From Bacteroides timonensis (lineage in GTDB: Bacteria > Bacteroidota > Bacteroidia > Bacteroidales > Bacteroidaceae): DNA of 64,000 bases. Location of the stretch: positions 46,041 to 110,040 of the forward strand of contig NZ_CBVI010000048.1 in the NCBI RefSeq assembly GCF_000513195.1, read 5' to 3'. Position numbers and translations under genes: made by a program. The notes beneath the pieces are model-generated. The model saw only the letters and a list, made by a program, of their open reading frames with translations. It was not told the origin of the DNA and did no database searches. Below, piece after piece: positions 1 to 8,700 of the stretch; the stretch's first letter is position 1, and every line of letters begins with the position of its first letter.

Positions 1-133
1 CTTCTACCAGGTCGCTTTCTTCCCCGTTTCCGGGAATGTCGGCCAGCCAGTCGTAGGTATTCAGTTGCTTGTCTTGCTTGCCGCAACTTTTGCAGCGGAG
101 ACCTCCGCTTCCGTTATGTAGTTTAAAATCCAT
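1..133 (-). CDS. PSP1-domain (RicT-like) protein, N-terminal part only
   Basis: The reading frame starts at the ATG complementary to 131-133 and runs off the left edge, so only about 44 residues are seen. It begins MDFKLHNGSGGLRCKSCGKQ and carries a CxxC pair. This start and its place 41 bases after holB match the PSP1-domain protein (RicT/YaaT relative) that usually follows holB in Bacteroides. In Bacillus that family is part of an iron-sulfur regulatory complex; the role in Bacteroides is not established. The PSP1 domain itself lies outside the window, so the family call rests on the N-terminus and gene order. Confidence 0.6.
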   Translation of the reverse strand, partial: MDFKLHNGSGGLRCKSCGKQDKQLNTYDWLADIPGNGEESDLVE

Positions 134-174
134 TTTTTTATTTATGATTGAGATTACTACTATATATCTGATTT

Positions 175-1293
175 CTACTGTTTCAGTAGAACTATCATTT
201 TCAATGAAAAATCAAAAAAGACCATCCTTGCATTTACATTTTGCTCAATATGTATTTGCGCTTCGCTCAATTCATCCATCATTCCCATTACATTCCGTTC
301 GTTGATAAAAGGGGAAAAACGGGTGGCAAAATTTTGTTCGGGCAAAGTCATGTAATTCATTTCTTTGCAATGCAGGTTATAGATGAAATTCTCACGTATC
401 ATACGCTGGGCGTATGTCAGGAAGTTCTTCTGTCGTTCGCGTCCCATGCCTGCCAGTTGCTCACTCCATTGCTTCATTTCACGTATCTTCCGTTGATAGG
501 AAAGACGCATGAGACTGACAAAGAGTTCAAAGAACAGTTCGTTTTCTTCGTTCAGGTGGATGGTTTCCAATGCTTTGATAAAGTCACCGTTGGCAAGATG
601 CGCCAAGGTGAAACTATCATTAGGGCGTACACCGTATTTCTGTTGCAAGGCGTTGGCAATATCCGCTTCTTCTATTTTACGGATGTTGAAACGTTGCGTA
701 CGGCTCAGGATTGTCGGCAGTATCATGTCTGGAGTTTCGGATATCAATAAGAATACTGTCTTTTCGGGAGGCTCTTCCAGAAGCTTCAATAACTTGTTGG
801 CGCAAACTACGTGCATTTTCTCCGGTAGCCAGACGATAGTAACCTTGTAGCCACCTTCGCTCGATTTCAGGCTGAGCTTGCGCACTATCTCGTCACTCTC
901 CTTTGCATAGATGATGGCTTGCCCGTTTTCAGCATCCATCTCGTTTAGCCAGTGGTTGAGACTGAAATAAGGGCTGTTCAGCGCCAGATGGCGCCAGTCA
1001 GCTATGTAATCGTCGCACACTTCTTTCTTTCCTTTTTTTACGATGGGAAAGACGAAATGTACATCCGGATGTACCAGCTTATTCCATTTTATGCAGGAGG
1101 GACAAGTGCCACAGGCGTCTGTATCTGTACGGTTCGGGCAACAGATGTAACGGGCATAAGCCATTGCCAACGGAAGTTTTCCCACTCCCGATGGACCGCA
1201 GAAGAGCTGAGCATGAGGAATACGCCCCTCTTGCACTTCCTGCCGGAGCCGCTGTTTGGCTGCTTCTTGTCCTATTACCTCTTTGAAAAACAC
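175..1293 (-). CDS. holB: DNA polymerase III subunit delta' (clamp loader)
   Basis: A 372-residue clamp-loader subunit of the AAA+ fold; it works with tau/gamma and delta to load the beta clamp. The N-terminus carries GQEAAKQRL, then a P-loop-like GPSGVGK followed by Leu rather than Ser/Thr, as expected for a delta' that does not hydrolyse ATP. A zinc-module-like Cys cluster follows (CC...CGTCPSC, about residues 51-66), then the SRTQRF-type arginine region near residue 200. The start codon is GTG at 1293-1291 directly before TTTTTC; no better ATG lies upstream. It is the first gene of a minus-strand pair with the PSP1-type gene downstream. Confidence 0.93.
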   Translation of the reverse strand: MFFKEVIGQEAAKQRLRQEVQEGRIPHAQLFCGPSGVGKLPLAMAYARYICCPNRTDTDACGTCPSCIKWNKLVHPDVHFVFPIVKKGKKEVCDDYIADWRHLALNSPYFSLNHWLNEMDAENGQAIIYAKESDEIVRKLSLKSSEGGYKVTIVWLPEKMHVVCANKLLKLLEEPPEKTVFLLISETPDMILPTILSRTQRFNIRKIEEADIANALQQKYGVRPNDSFTLAHLANGDFIKALETIHLNEENELFFELFVSLMRLSYQRKIREMKQWSEQLAGMGRERQKNFLTYAQRMIRENFIYNLHCKEMNYMTLPEQNFATRFSPFINERNVMGMMDELSEAQIHIEQNVNARMVFFDFSLKMIVLLKQ

Positions 1294-1344
1294 GATATTA
1301 TATATGGTTTTATAATTTACAACTAATGTTACTTGATTTCGGCC

Positions 1345-2298
1345 TTAGTATACCAGCTTTGCAACTTCTTTTATACTGTCCACTGCACCGATGGAGTAGA
1401 AGTGAATACTGGGTACTCCATGTTCCACTAATTCCTTACATTGCTTAACACACCATTCGATGCCTACTTGTTTGGCTTCTTCATCCATTTTGCATTTCAT
1501 TGCTTCGCATGTCAGTTCTTCGGGCAAGTCCACTTTGAATGTCTTGGGTATCATACTGATTTGAGATATCTTCTTGAACGGTTTGATACCTGGAATGATG
1601 GGAATGGTGACTCCGGCTTTCCGGGCACGTTCTACGAAGTCGAAGTATTTCCGGTTATCATAGAAAAGTTGTGTAACGGCATATTCTGCACCGGCTTCCA
1701 TTTTCTTTTTCAGCCAGTAGATATCAGTGTCAATATTGGGAGCTTCTTCGTGTTTTTCGGGATAACACGCCACACCATAGGAAAATGGTGTATTGGTCAC
1801 TTTCATTTCCGAGCCATCTACGAAGATGCCTTTATTGAAGTTATTGATTTGTTCTTGCAATTCAGTAGCATGGTGGTAGCCATCGCCTTCGGGAGTGAAG
1901 ACGGACTCATGTTTTGCTTTATCCCCACGTAACACCAGTAAGTCGGTAATACCCAGGAATTGCAGATCGAGCAGTACATATTCCGTCTCTTCGCGGGTGA
2001 AACCACTGCAAAGAAGATGCGGAACTACAGTAATATTATATCTGTTTTGGATAGCGGCAGCTACTGCAACAGTCCCTGGGCGGCGGCGCAAGCGATTGCG
2101 CTGAAACAAACCGTTTCCCAGATCTTTGTACACATATTCGCTGCGATGTGTAGTGATATTGATGTATTTCGGGTCAAATTCCCGCAAAGTATCTATGGTT
2201 TCGTACAGCTTTTCGATGCCTGTGCCTTTCAGCGGTGGCAGTATTTCAAAAGAGAAAGCTGTCTTTTCGTTGCTGTGTATCAGGTCGATAATTCTCAT
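1345..2298 (-). CDS. metF: 5,10-methylenetetrahydrofolate reductase
   Basis: A 317-residue FAD enzyme reducing methylene-THF to methyl-THF, the methyl donor for methionine synthase. The N-terminal SFEILPPLKG strand, DLLVLRGD in the middle and IPGIKPFKK in the C-terminal half are typical of the TIM-barrel MetF family, and the length is close to normal. It is transcribed on the minus strand, away from metA, from a likely promoter at 2351-2358. With metA 2.4 kb away it forms a loose methionine neighbourhood, but the two are not an operon. Confidence 0.95.
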   Translation of the reverse strand: MRIIDLIHSNEKTAFSFEILPPLKGTGIEKLYETIDTLREFDPKYINITTHRSEYVYKDLGNGLFQRNRLRRRPGTVAVAAAIQNRYNITVVPHLLCSGFTREETEYVLLDLQFLGITDLLVLRGDKAKHESVFTPEGDGYHHATELQEQINNFNKGIFVDGSEMKVTNTPFSYGVACYPEKHEEAPNIDTDIYWLKKKMEAGAEYAVTQLFYDNRKYFDFVERARKAGVTIPIIPGIKPFKKISQISMIPKTFKVDLPEELTCEAMKCKMDEEAKQVGIEWCVKQCKELVEHGVPSIHFYSIGAVDSIKEVAKLVY

Positions 2299-2350
2299 TT
2301 CTTTTTCGTTGTCTTTGTTCGGTGAACAAAACTTATTTGTACATTGGGAA

Positions 2351-2358
2351 CAAAAATA
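2351..2358 (-). promoter_or_regulatory. Candidate metF promoter, -7 box
   Basis: On the minus strand this reads TATTTTTG, matching the Bacteroides -7 consensus TAnnTTTG, about 53 bases before the metF start. I see no clear TTG -33 box at the usual spacing, so this is a one-box match. Confidence 0.45.
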
Positions 2359-2393
2359 CGAAAAAGAAATGAGATATGCTTTTATTTATCCGG

Positions 2394-4289
2394 CTATTCT
2401 TTTATACAACGTATGGAAAGGGCTTTATAGAATGTCTTATTGGTTACTAAAGTTCCATTTGAAATAAAATGTTCATCACTTCCTGTGAGGAATATGGTTT
2501 GCTCGGGTATGGTCTTGCCGTTATCTTCAAGAGTCCAATATCCGGTCATTTTATAGACTTGTGCATGTGCCTGTTCGTACCACATGCCTATCGGATATGC
2601 ACCGAAATCGGTCAGGTTGGAGGCGGGATATACATGGTCATTCTCTTTTAATCCTTGCCATTCTCCTGCCTTAATCAGTGATGCTTCATTACCTGTATAA
2701 TTCTTCAAGCCTTCCCAGTCTTTGCTGTTGGGTATTTTCCATCCTTCCGGTGCTAAGTCACCGGCCAGTATGGCTTCTCCGTTGTAGAAGTATATTTCAA
2801 ATTTGTCTGGTTTGAAGTAGCCTGCCCCGATGCCCAATTCAACTCGTTTTGTAAGGGGAGTTCCAGTTCTGTATGTAGTTTCGCACAGATCTTTCCGCAT
2901 CCAATATTGTGTCCCTATCTTTATTATCGGGTGTTCTTTCAGTGCTCCGTTTCTGATATCTCGAATCGTGTGTCGGATTACATTAACATCCGATGATTTT
3001 TCGGGCTTTGCCAGTGTTACTTTTCCTGTTTCATCCAAATAGAATTTATCGATTGCTCCTGAGGTTCCCTGAGTGTACGTGAAAGAATTATTCTCTGTGT
3101 TCCAACTTATTTGTCCTCCATTGATGTCTCTGTCATCATCCAACAGTTGAAGTACTGTCCCGTTGTTCAAATCACTTTGTTCATCTACGCCGATAGGATA
3201 AATCGTGATTGCTTGTGAATCGATATCATCTGATTTAAGATACTCTTTGCAGATTTCCACGATAGGTTTTCCGCTGTTGTATACTCTATAAACATTTGAT
3301 TGGGTGAAAGACAGGGCGGCAATGTGTATGGCTGTCGTCTTGCCGCTATTGTCCGTATCCTTACCTTCTACGGTTGTCCAGTCTTCTATACTGCTGGCTA
3401 TCCCTGTCAGCACATGACTGGTGGTCTGCATGGCAGCGATGTCCAGGTTGCATTGTGTGCTTCCGGTCATTGTTAATTCCGGCATTGGGCATGTGTATAG
3501 TTGTCCATTCCAATCCATAACGAATGATTGCGTATCGGGATTAATTTCTTGCGGGATAATAATAATCTCTTTTCCTATTAATTTCCCCTCTTTTATACTC
3601 CATGTTCCGTAAGGAATGATATCCGCGTCTTCTTCTTTATGAATTGTAAATTCTTCTGTGCTTAGATCGTAGTCGGCTTTATTGTAGAATCCTGTGGCAA
3701 TGATGCGTGGATTGGCTTTTAATAAAGCTTCAACGTTTTCATCTCCTTTCGGTGTGAGTGTGATGTTGAATTTCACCAATTTATGATGGAACTTCAGTTC
3801 AACGGCCTTTTCGCTGCTTGCTATCTTTGCTTGTGTGGCAATTAGAAAGTCAGATAGAGATCGCTTTTTGGCATTGCTTTGATCGGACTGTACGGAAACT
3901 GGGATGATGGAAGAGTTGGCCGCTATCTCTGCCGACTGATATGGAGAATAGCTGATGAAGTCTAGCATTGCATCTCCCACTGGGTAGAAAACAGTTTTTT
4001 CGGGGATAAGTTTAGCGTCTTCTCCGCATTCTAACAGCAAATTGTTAATGTATCGTTCTTTTGCAATGGAAGTAGAAGACAGCATTGCGTACAATCCCAC
4101 TTTATCTCCTTTTTCAAAGGCCGTATTGGTTACTCGCGTATTGGTTTTACTGACTTTTGTGGTAAATGTGATCGGTACTGTTCCAGAAGGTGTTTCTGAG
4201 TCAATTTTATTGACGCAAGCGGTAAATAAGTGGATGAGGCAGAGTGATAATAGGATCAGTCTGTTTTTCTTGATAGTTGTTTTGTTCAT
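2394..4289 (-). CDS. Fimbrillin-like lipoprotein with FISUMP-type C-terminal domain
   Basis: The ATG at 4289 gives 631 residues and places a lipobox LFTAC ending at Cys25; the longer reading from 4331 adds 14 residues before the signal peptide and is less likely. After the lipid-attached Cys, about residues 30-290 resemble the Mfa-like/fimbrillin N-terminal fold (ITFTTKVSKTNTRV, later a DFLIATQAK strand). The last 190 residues look like the Fibrobacter succinogenes major paralogous domain: GTQYWMRKDLCETTY, then LAPEGWKIPNSKDWEGL. Expected location is the outer-membrane surface, as a pilus subunit or adhesin-like lipoprotein. It stands alone with a roughly 200-base leader. The ligand is unknown. 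Confidence 0.7.
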   Translation of the reverse strand: MNKTTIKKNRLILLSLCLIHLFTACVNKIDSETPSGTVPITFTTKVSKTNTRVTNTAFEKGDKVGLYAMLSSTSIAKERYINNLLLECGEDAKLIPEKTVFYPVGDAMLDFISYSPYQSAEIAANSSIIPVSVQSDQSNAKKRSLSDFLIATQAKIASSEKAVELKFHHKLVKFNITLTPKGDENVEALLKANPRIIATGFYNKADYDLSTEEFTIHKEEDADIIPYGTWSIKEGKLIGKEIIIIPQEINPDTQSFVMDWNGQLYTCPMPELTMTGSTQCNLDIAAMQTTSHVLTGIASSIEDWTTVEGKDTDNSGKTTAIHIAALSFTQSNVYRVYNSGKPIVEICKEYLKSDDIDSQAITIYPIGVDEQSDLNNGTVLQLLDDDRDINGGQISWNTENNSFTYTQGTSGAIDKFYLDETGKVTLAKPEKSSDVNVIRHTIRDIRNGALKEHPIIKIGTQYWMRKDLCETTYRTGTPLTKRVELGIGAGYFKPDKFEIYFYNGEAILAGDLAPEGWKIPNSKDWEGLKNYTGNEASLIKAGEWQGLKENDHVYPASNLTDFGAYPIGMWYEQAHAQVYKMTGYWTLEDNGKTIPEQTIFLTGSDEHFISNGTLVTNKTFYKALSIRCIKE

Positions 4290-4493
4290 ATAATGTTGTT
4301 GTTTTGTGGAATACGATGATCGAATTCCCAATTAATAGTTGTTAATCAAAACATTGGAGTATCTGGGGTGGTCGGGACCATAATTGGTATAGAAAAGACT
4401 GTTGCTTTGGAATGCTAATTAGTTGAATTCGCGCTTGAATTCCGGTTCTGTTCCATCTTTATGTTTTTCAACGTTTATTAACCTAATGGATGT

Positions 4494-4501
4494 CAAAGGT
4501 A
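4494..4501 (-). promoter_or_regulatory. Candidate promoter of fimbrillin-like gene
   Basis: The minus strand reads TACCTTTG, a match to the Bacteroides -7 box TAnnTTTG. It lies 205 bases before the ATG at 4289, implying a long 5' untranslated leader. Confidence 0.5.
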
Positions 4502-4639
4502 AAATAAACTTTTAAAAAACAGAAAGAAAAGAATAACTTTATACCAATTATTTACTTATTATGCTTTGTATGAACAGGATAAATAACTTGAAATGTCCCT
4601 ACATTTTCATTCTTTCGCGGGAGATTTCAAAATTATCAG

Positions 4640-4647
4640 TACCTTTG
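4640..4647 (+). promoter_or_regulatory. metA: Candidate metA promoter, -7 box
   Basis: TACCTTTG matches TAnnTTTG and lies 30 bases before the metA ATG. With the usual start site about 7 bases on, the mRNA leader would be only some 25 bases, too short for a riboswitch. Confidence 0.6.
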
Positions 4648-4677
4648 TACTCTAAATTAAAGATAATCTGATAACTT

Positions 4678-5595
4678 ATGCCATTAAATTTACCTGATAA
4701 GCTGCCGGCGATAGAGTTGCTGAAAGAAGAGAACATATTTGTTATTGACAACTCCCGCGCCACGCAACAGGACATCCGTCCGTTGCGCATCGTTATCCTG
4801 AACTTGATGCCTTTGAAGATTACCACGGAGACAGATCTTGTGCGTTTGCTCTCCAATACACCGCTTCAAGTGGAAATCTCGTTCATGAAAATCAAGAGTC
4901 ATACATCAAAGAATACGCCTGTAGAACACATGCAGACATTCTATACTGACTTTGAAAAGATGCGTGGCGAGAAGTACGACGGTATGATTATCACCGGTGC
5001 ACCTGTAGAACAATTAGATTTCGAAGAGGTGACTTACTGGGATGAAATAATGGAAATATTCGATTGGGCGCGTACGCATGTCACATCTACCCTTTATATA
5101 TGCTGGGCTGCACAGGCCGGACTTTATCATCATTATGGAGTACCCAAGTATGCGTTGGATAAGAAAATGTTCGGCATATTCGAGCATCGTCCTTTAGATC
5201 CGCTGCACGCTATTTTCCGTGGTTTCGATGATATGTTCTATGTACCCCATAGCCGCCATACGGAAGTACGGAAAGAAGATATCTTGAAAGTGCCGGAGCT
5301 TACTTTACTTTCGGAATCGGAAGATGCAGGCGTGCATCTTGTTGTGGCACGTGGCGGACGTGAGTTCTTTGTTACCGGACATTCGGAATACTCTCCACTG
5401 ACGCTGGATACGGAATATCGCAGGGATGTGGATAAAGGTCTACCTATTGAAATACCTCGTAATTATTATGTGGATAATGATCCGGACAAAGGTGTGATGG
5501 TACGTTGGCGTGCCCATGCCAATCTGCTGTTCTCTAATTGGTTGAACTATTTCGTTTATCAGGAAACTCCGTACAATATTAATGATATAAAATAG
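4678..5595 (+). CDS. metA: Homoserine O-acyltransferase (MetA family, predicted acetyl-CoA user)
   Basis: This 305-residue enzyme activates homoserine for methionine synthesis. The MetA triad is in place with E. coli/B. cereus numbering: Cys142 in ICWAAQ, His235 and Glu237 in GHSEY. Residue 111, in GAPVEQLDF, is Glu. In characterised MetA proteins Glu at 111 goes with acetyl-CoA and Gly with succinyl-CoA, so this should be a homoserine O-acetyltransferase although databases often label it succinyltransferase. The stop codon TAG shares its last base with a palindromic repeat element (5595-5675). Confidence 0.95.
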   Translation: MPLNLPDKLPAIELLKEENIFVIDNSRATQQDIRPLRIVILNLMPLKITTETDLVRLLSNTPLQVEISFMKIKSHTSKNTPVEHMQTFYTDFEKMRGEKYDGMIITGAPVEQLDFEEVTYWDEIMEIFDWARTHVTSTLYICWAAQAGLYHHYGVPKYALDKKMFGIFEHRPLDPLHAIFRGFDDMFYVPHSRHTEVRKEDILKVPELTLLSESEDAGVHLVVARGGREFFVTGHSEYSPLTLDTEYRRDVDKGLPIEIPRNYYVDNDPDKGVMVRWRAHANLLFSNWLNYFVYQETPYNINDIK

Positions 5596-5675
5596 CTACA
5601 AGCTACGAGCTGCGAGTGACAAGACCTTGCGGTATATAGTGTAGCACTCGTAGCTTGTAGCCTGTAACTTGTAAC
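5595..5675. repeat. Palindromic heptamer-repeat element (GCTACAA type), intergenic copy
   Basis: The left arm 5595-5623 is a run of heptamer variants (GCTACAA, GCTACGA, GCTGCGA, GTGACAA). The right arm 5645-5675 is the inverse (CACTCGTAGCTTGTAGC...). The 21-base centre reads ACCTTGCGGTATATAGTGTAG and lines up with the centres of the copies inside apgM and thrC. The element fills the gap between metA and the U32 gene and starts on the last base of the metA stop codon. It should fold as a long hairpin in RNA or DNA. Confidence 0.8.
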
Positions 5676-5684
5676 TAAAACGAT

Positions 5685-7583
5685 ATGATAAAGCAACGGA
5701 AGATAGAGTTACTGGCCCCTGCCAAGAACATGGAATGTGGCATTGAAGCTATTAACCACGGTGCGGATGCAGTGTATATCGGTGCACCTAAGTTTGGCGC
5801 ACGTGCAGCAGCCGGCAATTCGTTGGAAGATATAGCTGCTTTGGTGGCTCATGCCCATTTATATAATGCCCGGATTTATGTGACTGTCAATACCATCTTA
5901 AAGGAAGAAGAACTGGCAGAGACGGAGAAAATGATTTGGGATTTGTATCGTGCGGGAGTAGATGCCCTCATTGTGCAAGACATGGGAATCACTCGCTTAA
6001 ACCTACCACCTATTCCCTTGCACGCCAGTACCCAAATGGATAACCGTACACCGGAGAAAGTACGTTTCCTTGCAGAAGCCGGTTTCCGGCAAGTAGTATT
6101 GGCACGTGAGCTTTCCCTTCAGGAAATCAGCCATATTCATAAAGCTTGTCCGGAAGTGCCGTTGGAAGTATTTGTACATGGGGCGCTTTGCGTTAGTTAT
6201 AGCGGGCAATGTTATGTCAGCCAGGCTTGTTTCGGACGTAGTGCCAACCGGGGAGAATGTGCACAATTCTGTCGTTTGCCTTTCAGTCTGGTGGATGCCG
6301 ACGGAAAAGTAATTGTACGTGATAAGCATTTGCTATCTCTCAAAGATTTGAATCAGAGTGATATTCTGGAAGAGTTACTTGATGCAGGTGCTACTTCGCT
6401 CAAGATAGAAGGTCGTCTGAAAGATGTTTCTTACGTAAAGAATGTTACGGCTGCTTACCGCCAAAAGCTGGATGCCATCTTTACACGCCGTAAAGAATAC
6501 GCCCGAGCCTCTTCCGGTACTTGCAATTATACATTCCGTCCCCAGTTAGATAAAAGTTTTAGTCGTGGATTTACGCATTACTTCCTGCACGGACGCAGTG
6601 AAGAAATTTTCTCTTTCGATACTCCGAAATCCCTCGGTGAAGAGATGGGAACCATGAAGGAACAACGTGGAAACTACCTCACAGTAGCTGGATTGAAATC
6701 ATTCAACAACGGTGACGGTGTTTGTTATATCGATGAGCAAGGACGCCTGCAAGGCTTCCGTATCAACCGTGTAGATGGAAATAAACTCTATCCGGCAGGT
6801 GAGATGCCTCGTATTCGTCTGCGTACTGTGCTTTACCGTAACTATGACCAGGAGTTTGAGAAGTTGCTGGCACGTAAGTCTTCCGAACGAAAGATTTCCG
6901 TTTCCTTGCTTTTGGCAGATACTGCCTTCGGCTTTGCTCTGACTGTCACGGATGAGGATGATAATAGCGTTACACTTTCTTTCCCTTATCAGAAAGAACC
7001 TGCCCGTACCCCTCAGGCAGATAATCTGCGTACTCAACTCAGTAAATTGGGAAATACTCCTTTTGAAGCCGGAATATTAGCGGATAATCGTTCGCCTGAA
7101 ACAAATTCCGCCATAGAAATCCGCTTTTCAGATAACTGGTTTCTTCCCGCTTCCGTAGTAGCCGATTGGCGTCGTCAAGCCGTAGACAAGCTGGTTACCG
7201 TTCGCCGTATTAATTATCGGCAGGAAGTGGCAGTCTGGAAACCTACAACTCATGCTTTCCCTTTGCCGGGAACTTCTTCTAAGACAACAGCTTCCGCTAC
7301 TTCATTAACGTACCTCGGGAATGTAATGAATACCCGTGCCGCCTCTTTCTATACCGATCACGGCATTGCTACCGTAGCTCCGGCTTATGAGAAACAATCT
7401 GTACCGGGTGCTGTTTTAATGTTCTGCAAGCATTGTTTGCGTTATAGTATGGGTTGGTGCCCTACTTATCAGAAGGGACGTTCACCTTATCGGGAGCCTT
7501 ATTGTTTGCAAGGAACTGATGGTAAGCGCTTCCGCTTGGAATTTGATTGTAAGAATTGTCAGATGAAAGTATATGCAGAATAA
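5685..7583 (+). CDS. U32 family protein, RlhA-like (23S rRNA hydroxylation)
   Basis: A 632-residue member of the U32 'peptidase' family. The U32 signature is clear near residues 160-180 (EVFVHGALCVSYSGQC), followed by CFGRSANRGECAQFCR. The length, the central DUF3656-type insert and the C-terminal Cys cluster (CKHCLRYSMGWC ... CKNCQMKV) match E. coli RlhA, which hydroxylates a cytidine of 23S rRNA with a probable Fe-S cluster, rather than a true protease. The substrate here is inferred. It follows metA across a palindromic repeat and overlaps the next gene by 11 bases. Confidence 0.85.
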   Translation: MIKQRKIELLAPAKNMECGIEAINHGADAVYIGAPKFGARAAAGNSLEDIAALVAHAHLYNARIYVTVNTILKEEELAETEKMIWDLYRAGVDALIVQDMGITRLNLPPIPLHASTQMDNRTPEKVRFLAEAGFRQVVLARELSLQEISHIHKACPEVPLEVFVHGALCVSYSGQCYVSQACFGRSANRGECAQFCRLPFSLVDADGKVIVRDKHLLSLKDLNQSDILEELLDAGATSLKIEGRLKDVSYVKNVTAAYRQKLDAIFTRRKEYARASSGTCNYTFRPQLDKSFSRGFTHYFLHGRSEEIFSFDTPKSLGEEMGTMKEQRGNYLTVAGLKSFNNGDGVCYIDEQGRLQGFRINRVDGNKLYPAGEMPRIRLRTVLYRNYDQEFEKLLARKSSERKISVSLLLADTAFGFALTVTDEDDNSVTLSFPYQKEPARTPQADNLRTQLSKLGNTPFEAGILADNRSPETNSAIEIRFSDNWFLPASVVADWRRQAVDKLVTVRRINYRQEVAVWKPTTHAFPLPGTSSKTTASATSLTYLGNVMNTRAASFYTDHGIATVAPAYEKQSVPGAVLMFCKHCLRYSMGWCPTYQKGRSPYREPYCLQGTDGKRFRLEFDCKNCQMKVYAE

Positions 7584-8622
7584 GAGAGAACATATTCGTT
7601 ATCACCACAGAGTAGCACAGAGTAACACAGAGTTTCTTAAATATCAGAAAAGACTCCGTGCAACTCTGTGCTACTCTGTGGTGATAGCGATTATTATCAG
7701 TCTGGTTTCCTGCCGTTACTCCCGTCCCAATCTGGATGATGAAGGTATCAGTGATAAAACCCGGGACTCTCTGACCTACCTTTACGACCGGCATTATACG
7801 TTGAATACGAATCTGGAAGTGGTGCAGGATTCCGTGGTGCTTGCCTGTCTGCCGGTGAAGGATTGCTACAATACTTTGTATAGAGGAGACCGTGTAGTAG
7901 TGGCCGAATTTGCCATTCATTCTGCTGATAGCGTGGACAGTGTTTGGGTAAAACTTGCTCATTCCCAGGAGATACAAGGCTGGATCGGGGAGCGGGAAAT
8001 GATGCAAGCTTTTGTACCTACGGACAGTATCTCACAATTCATTTACTTGTTCAGTGATACGCATGCTTCTTACTTCGTGATTATTTTCGCCTTGTTTATC
8101 GGTGCCTGGGTGTTCCGTCTGTTCCGTCAGAAGCAGTTGAAGATTGTTTATTTCAATGATATTGATAGCGTATATCCACTTTTGCTCTGCCTGTTGATGG
8201 CATTCAGTGCTACGGTGTATGAGACGATGCAAGTCTTTGTGCCCGAAACGTGGGAACATTTCTATTTTAACCCTACGCTTTCACCTTTCAAGGTGCCGTT
8301 TATTCTCTCAGTCTTTTTGCTGAGCATCTGGTTGTTTATCATTGTACTGCTGGCAGTACTCGATGACTTGTTCCGTCAGTTGACTCCTGCCGCTGCCGTA
8401 TTCTATCTGTTGGGATTGGCATCTTGTTGTATCTTCTGTTATTTCTTCTTTATACTGACTACGCAAATCTATATCGGCTATATTTTCCTTGTTGTTTTCT
8501 TTGGGCTTTTCCTAAAGCGAATGTGTGCTACACTTGTCATTTACCGCTATCGTTGCGGGCGCTGCGGACAGAAATTAAAAGAAAAGGGGCCTTGCCCAAG
8601 CTGTGGTGCTATCAATGAATAA
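7573..8622 (+). CDS. Membrane protein with SH3-like region, five TM segments and zinc ribbon; N-terminus made by a repeat
   Basis: 349 residues of unknown function. It has a lipobox-like SLVSC near residue 47, an SH3-like extracytoplasmic part (about 70-150, ending WIGEREMMQAF), five hydrophobic segments (about 160-320), and a C-terminal zinc ribbon (CGRCGQ ... GPCPSC). The first 40 or so residues, including HHRVAQSNTEF and the start of the signal peptide, are encoded by a perfect-looking inverted repeat (7601-7685), so the native N-terminus appears replaced or extended. The ATG at 7573 overlaps the U32 stop; a GTG near 7680 could be an alternative start. Translational coupling to the U32 gene is likely. 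Confidence 0.7.
   Translation: MQNKREHIRYHHRVAQSNTEFLKYQKRLRATLCYSVVIAIIISLVSCRYSRPNLDDEGISDKTRDSLTYLYDRHYTLNTNLEVVQDSVVLACLPVKDCYNTLYRGDRVVVAEFAIHSADSVDSVWVKLAHSQEIQGWIGEREMMQAFVPTDSISQFIYLFSDTHASYFVIIFALFIGAWVFRLFRQKQLKIVYFNDIDSVYPLLLCLLMAFSATVYETMQVFVPETWEHFYFNPTLSPFKVPFILSVFLLSIWLFIIVLLAVLDDLFRQLTPAAAVFYLLGLASCCIFCYFFFILTTQIYIGYIFLVVFFGLFLKRMCATLVIYRYRCGRCGQKLKEKGPCPSCGAINE
7601..7685. repeat. Palindromic CACAGAG-repeat element inside a coding start
   Basis: Arms 7601-7633 and 7653-7685 are inverted copies with 30 of 33 positions paired. Each arm holds three CACAGAG units at 10-base spacing. Because the element is a palindrome, both strands encode nearly the same peptide (YHHRVAQS...TLCYSVVI). 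The outermost CACCACAGAG matches the ends of the repeat around the GxxExxY gene at 33383-33845. Confidence 0.85.
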
Positions 8623-8700
8623 TAGGGTGTAGCAAGTTCTCTTAACCCTTTCATGCTTATGATACTTACTTTTCCCCTCTTTCCTGCTTAGATGTAATGT

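Larger units (their letters stand above)
4290..4677. other. Divergent intergenic region between lipoprotein gene and metA
   Basis: A 388-base AT-rich stretch with no credible gene. It holds a minus-strand promoter motif at 4494-4501 for the fimbrillin-like gene and a plus-strand one at 4640-4647 for metA. The roughly 200 bases between the lipoprotein promoter and its ATG form an unusually long leader with several short ATTGG/CCAAT-like repeats but no structure I can name. I looked for a SAM riboswitch before metA and did not find one. Confidence 0.7.

Noticed and set aside
4290..4331. Upstream start for the fimbrillin-like protein
   Set aside because: It would bury the signal peptide behind 14 extra residues; the ATG at 4289 gives a normal lipoprotein signal.
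4648..4677. SAM riboswitch before metA
   Set aside because: The predicted mRNA leader is only about 25 bases and shows no pseudoknot-like pattern.
7462..8007. Minus-strand open frame opposite the lipoprotein gene
   Set aside because: It is the mirror translation of the palindrome (same YHHRVAQS peptide) plus the shadow of the real gene.
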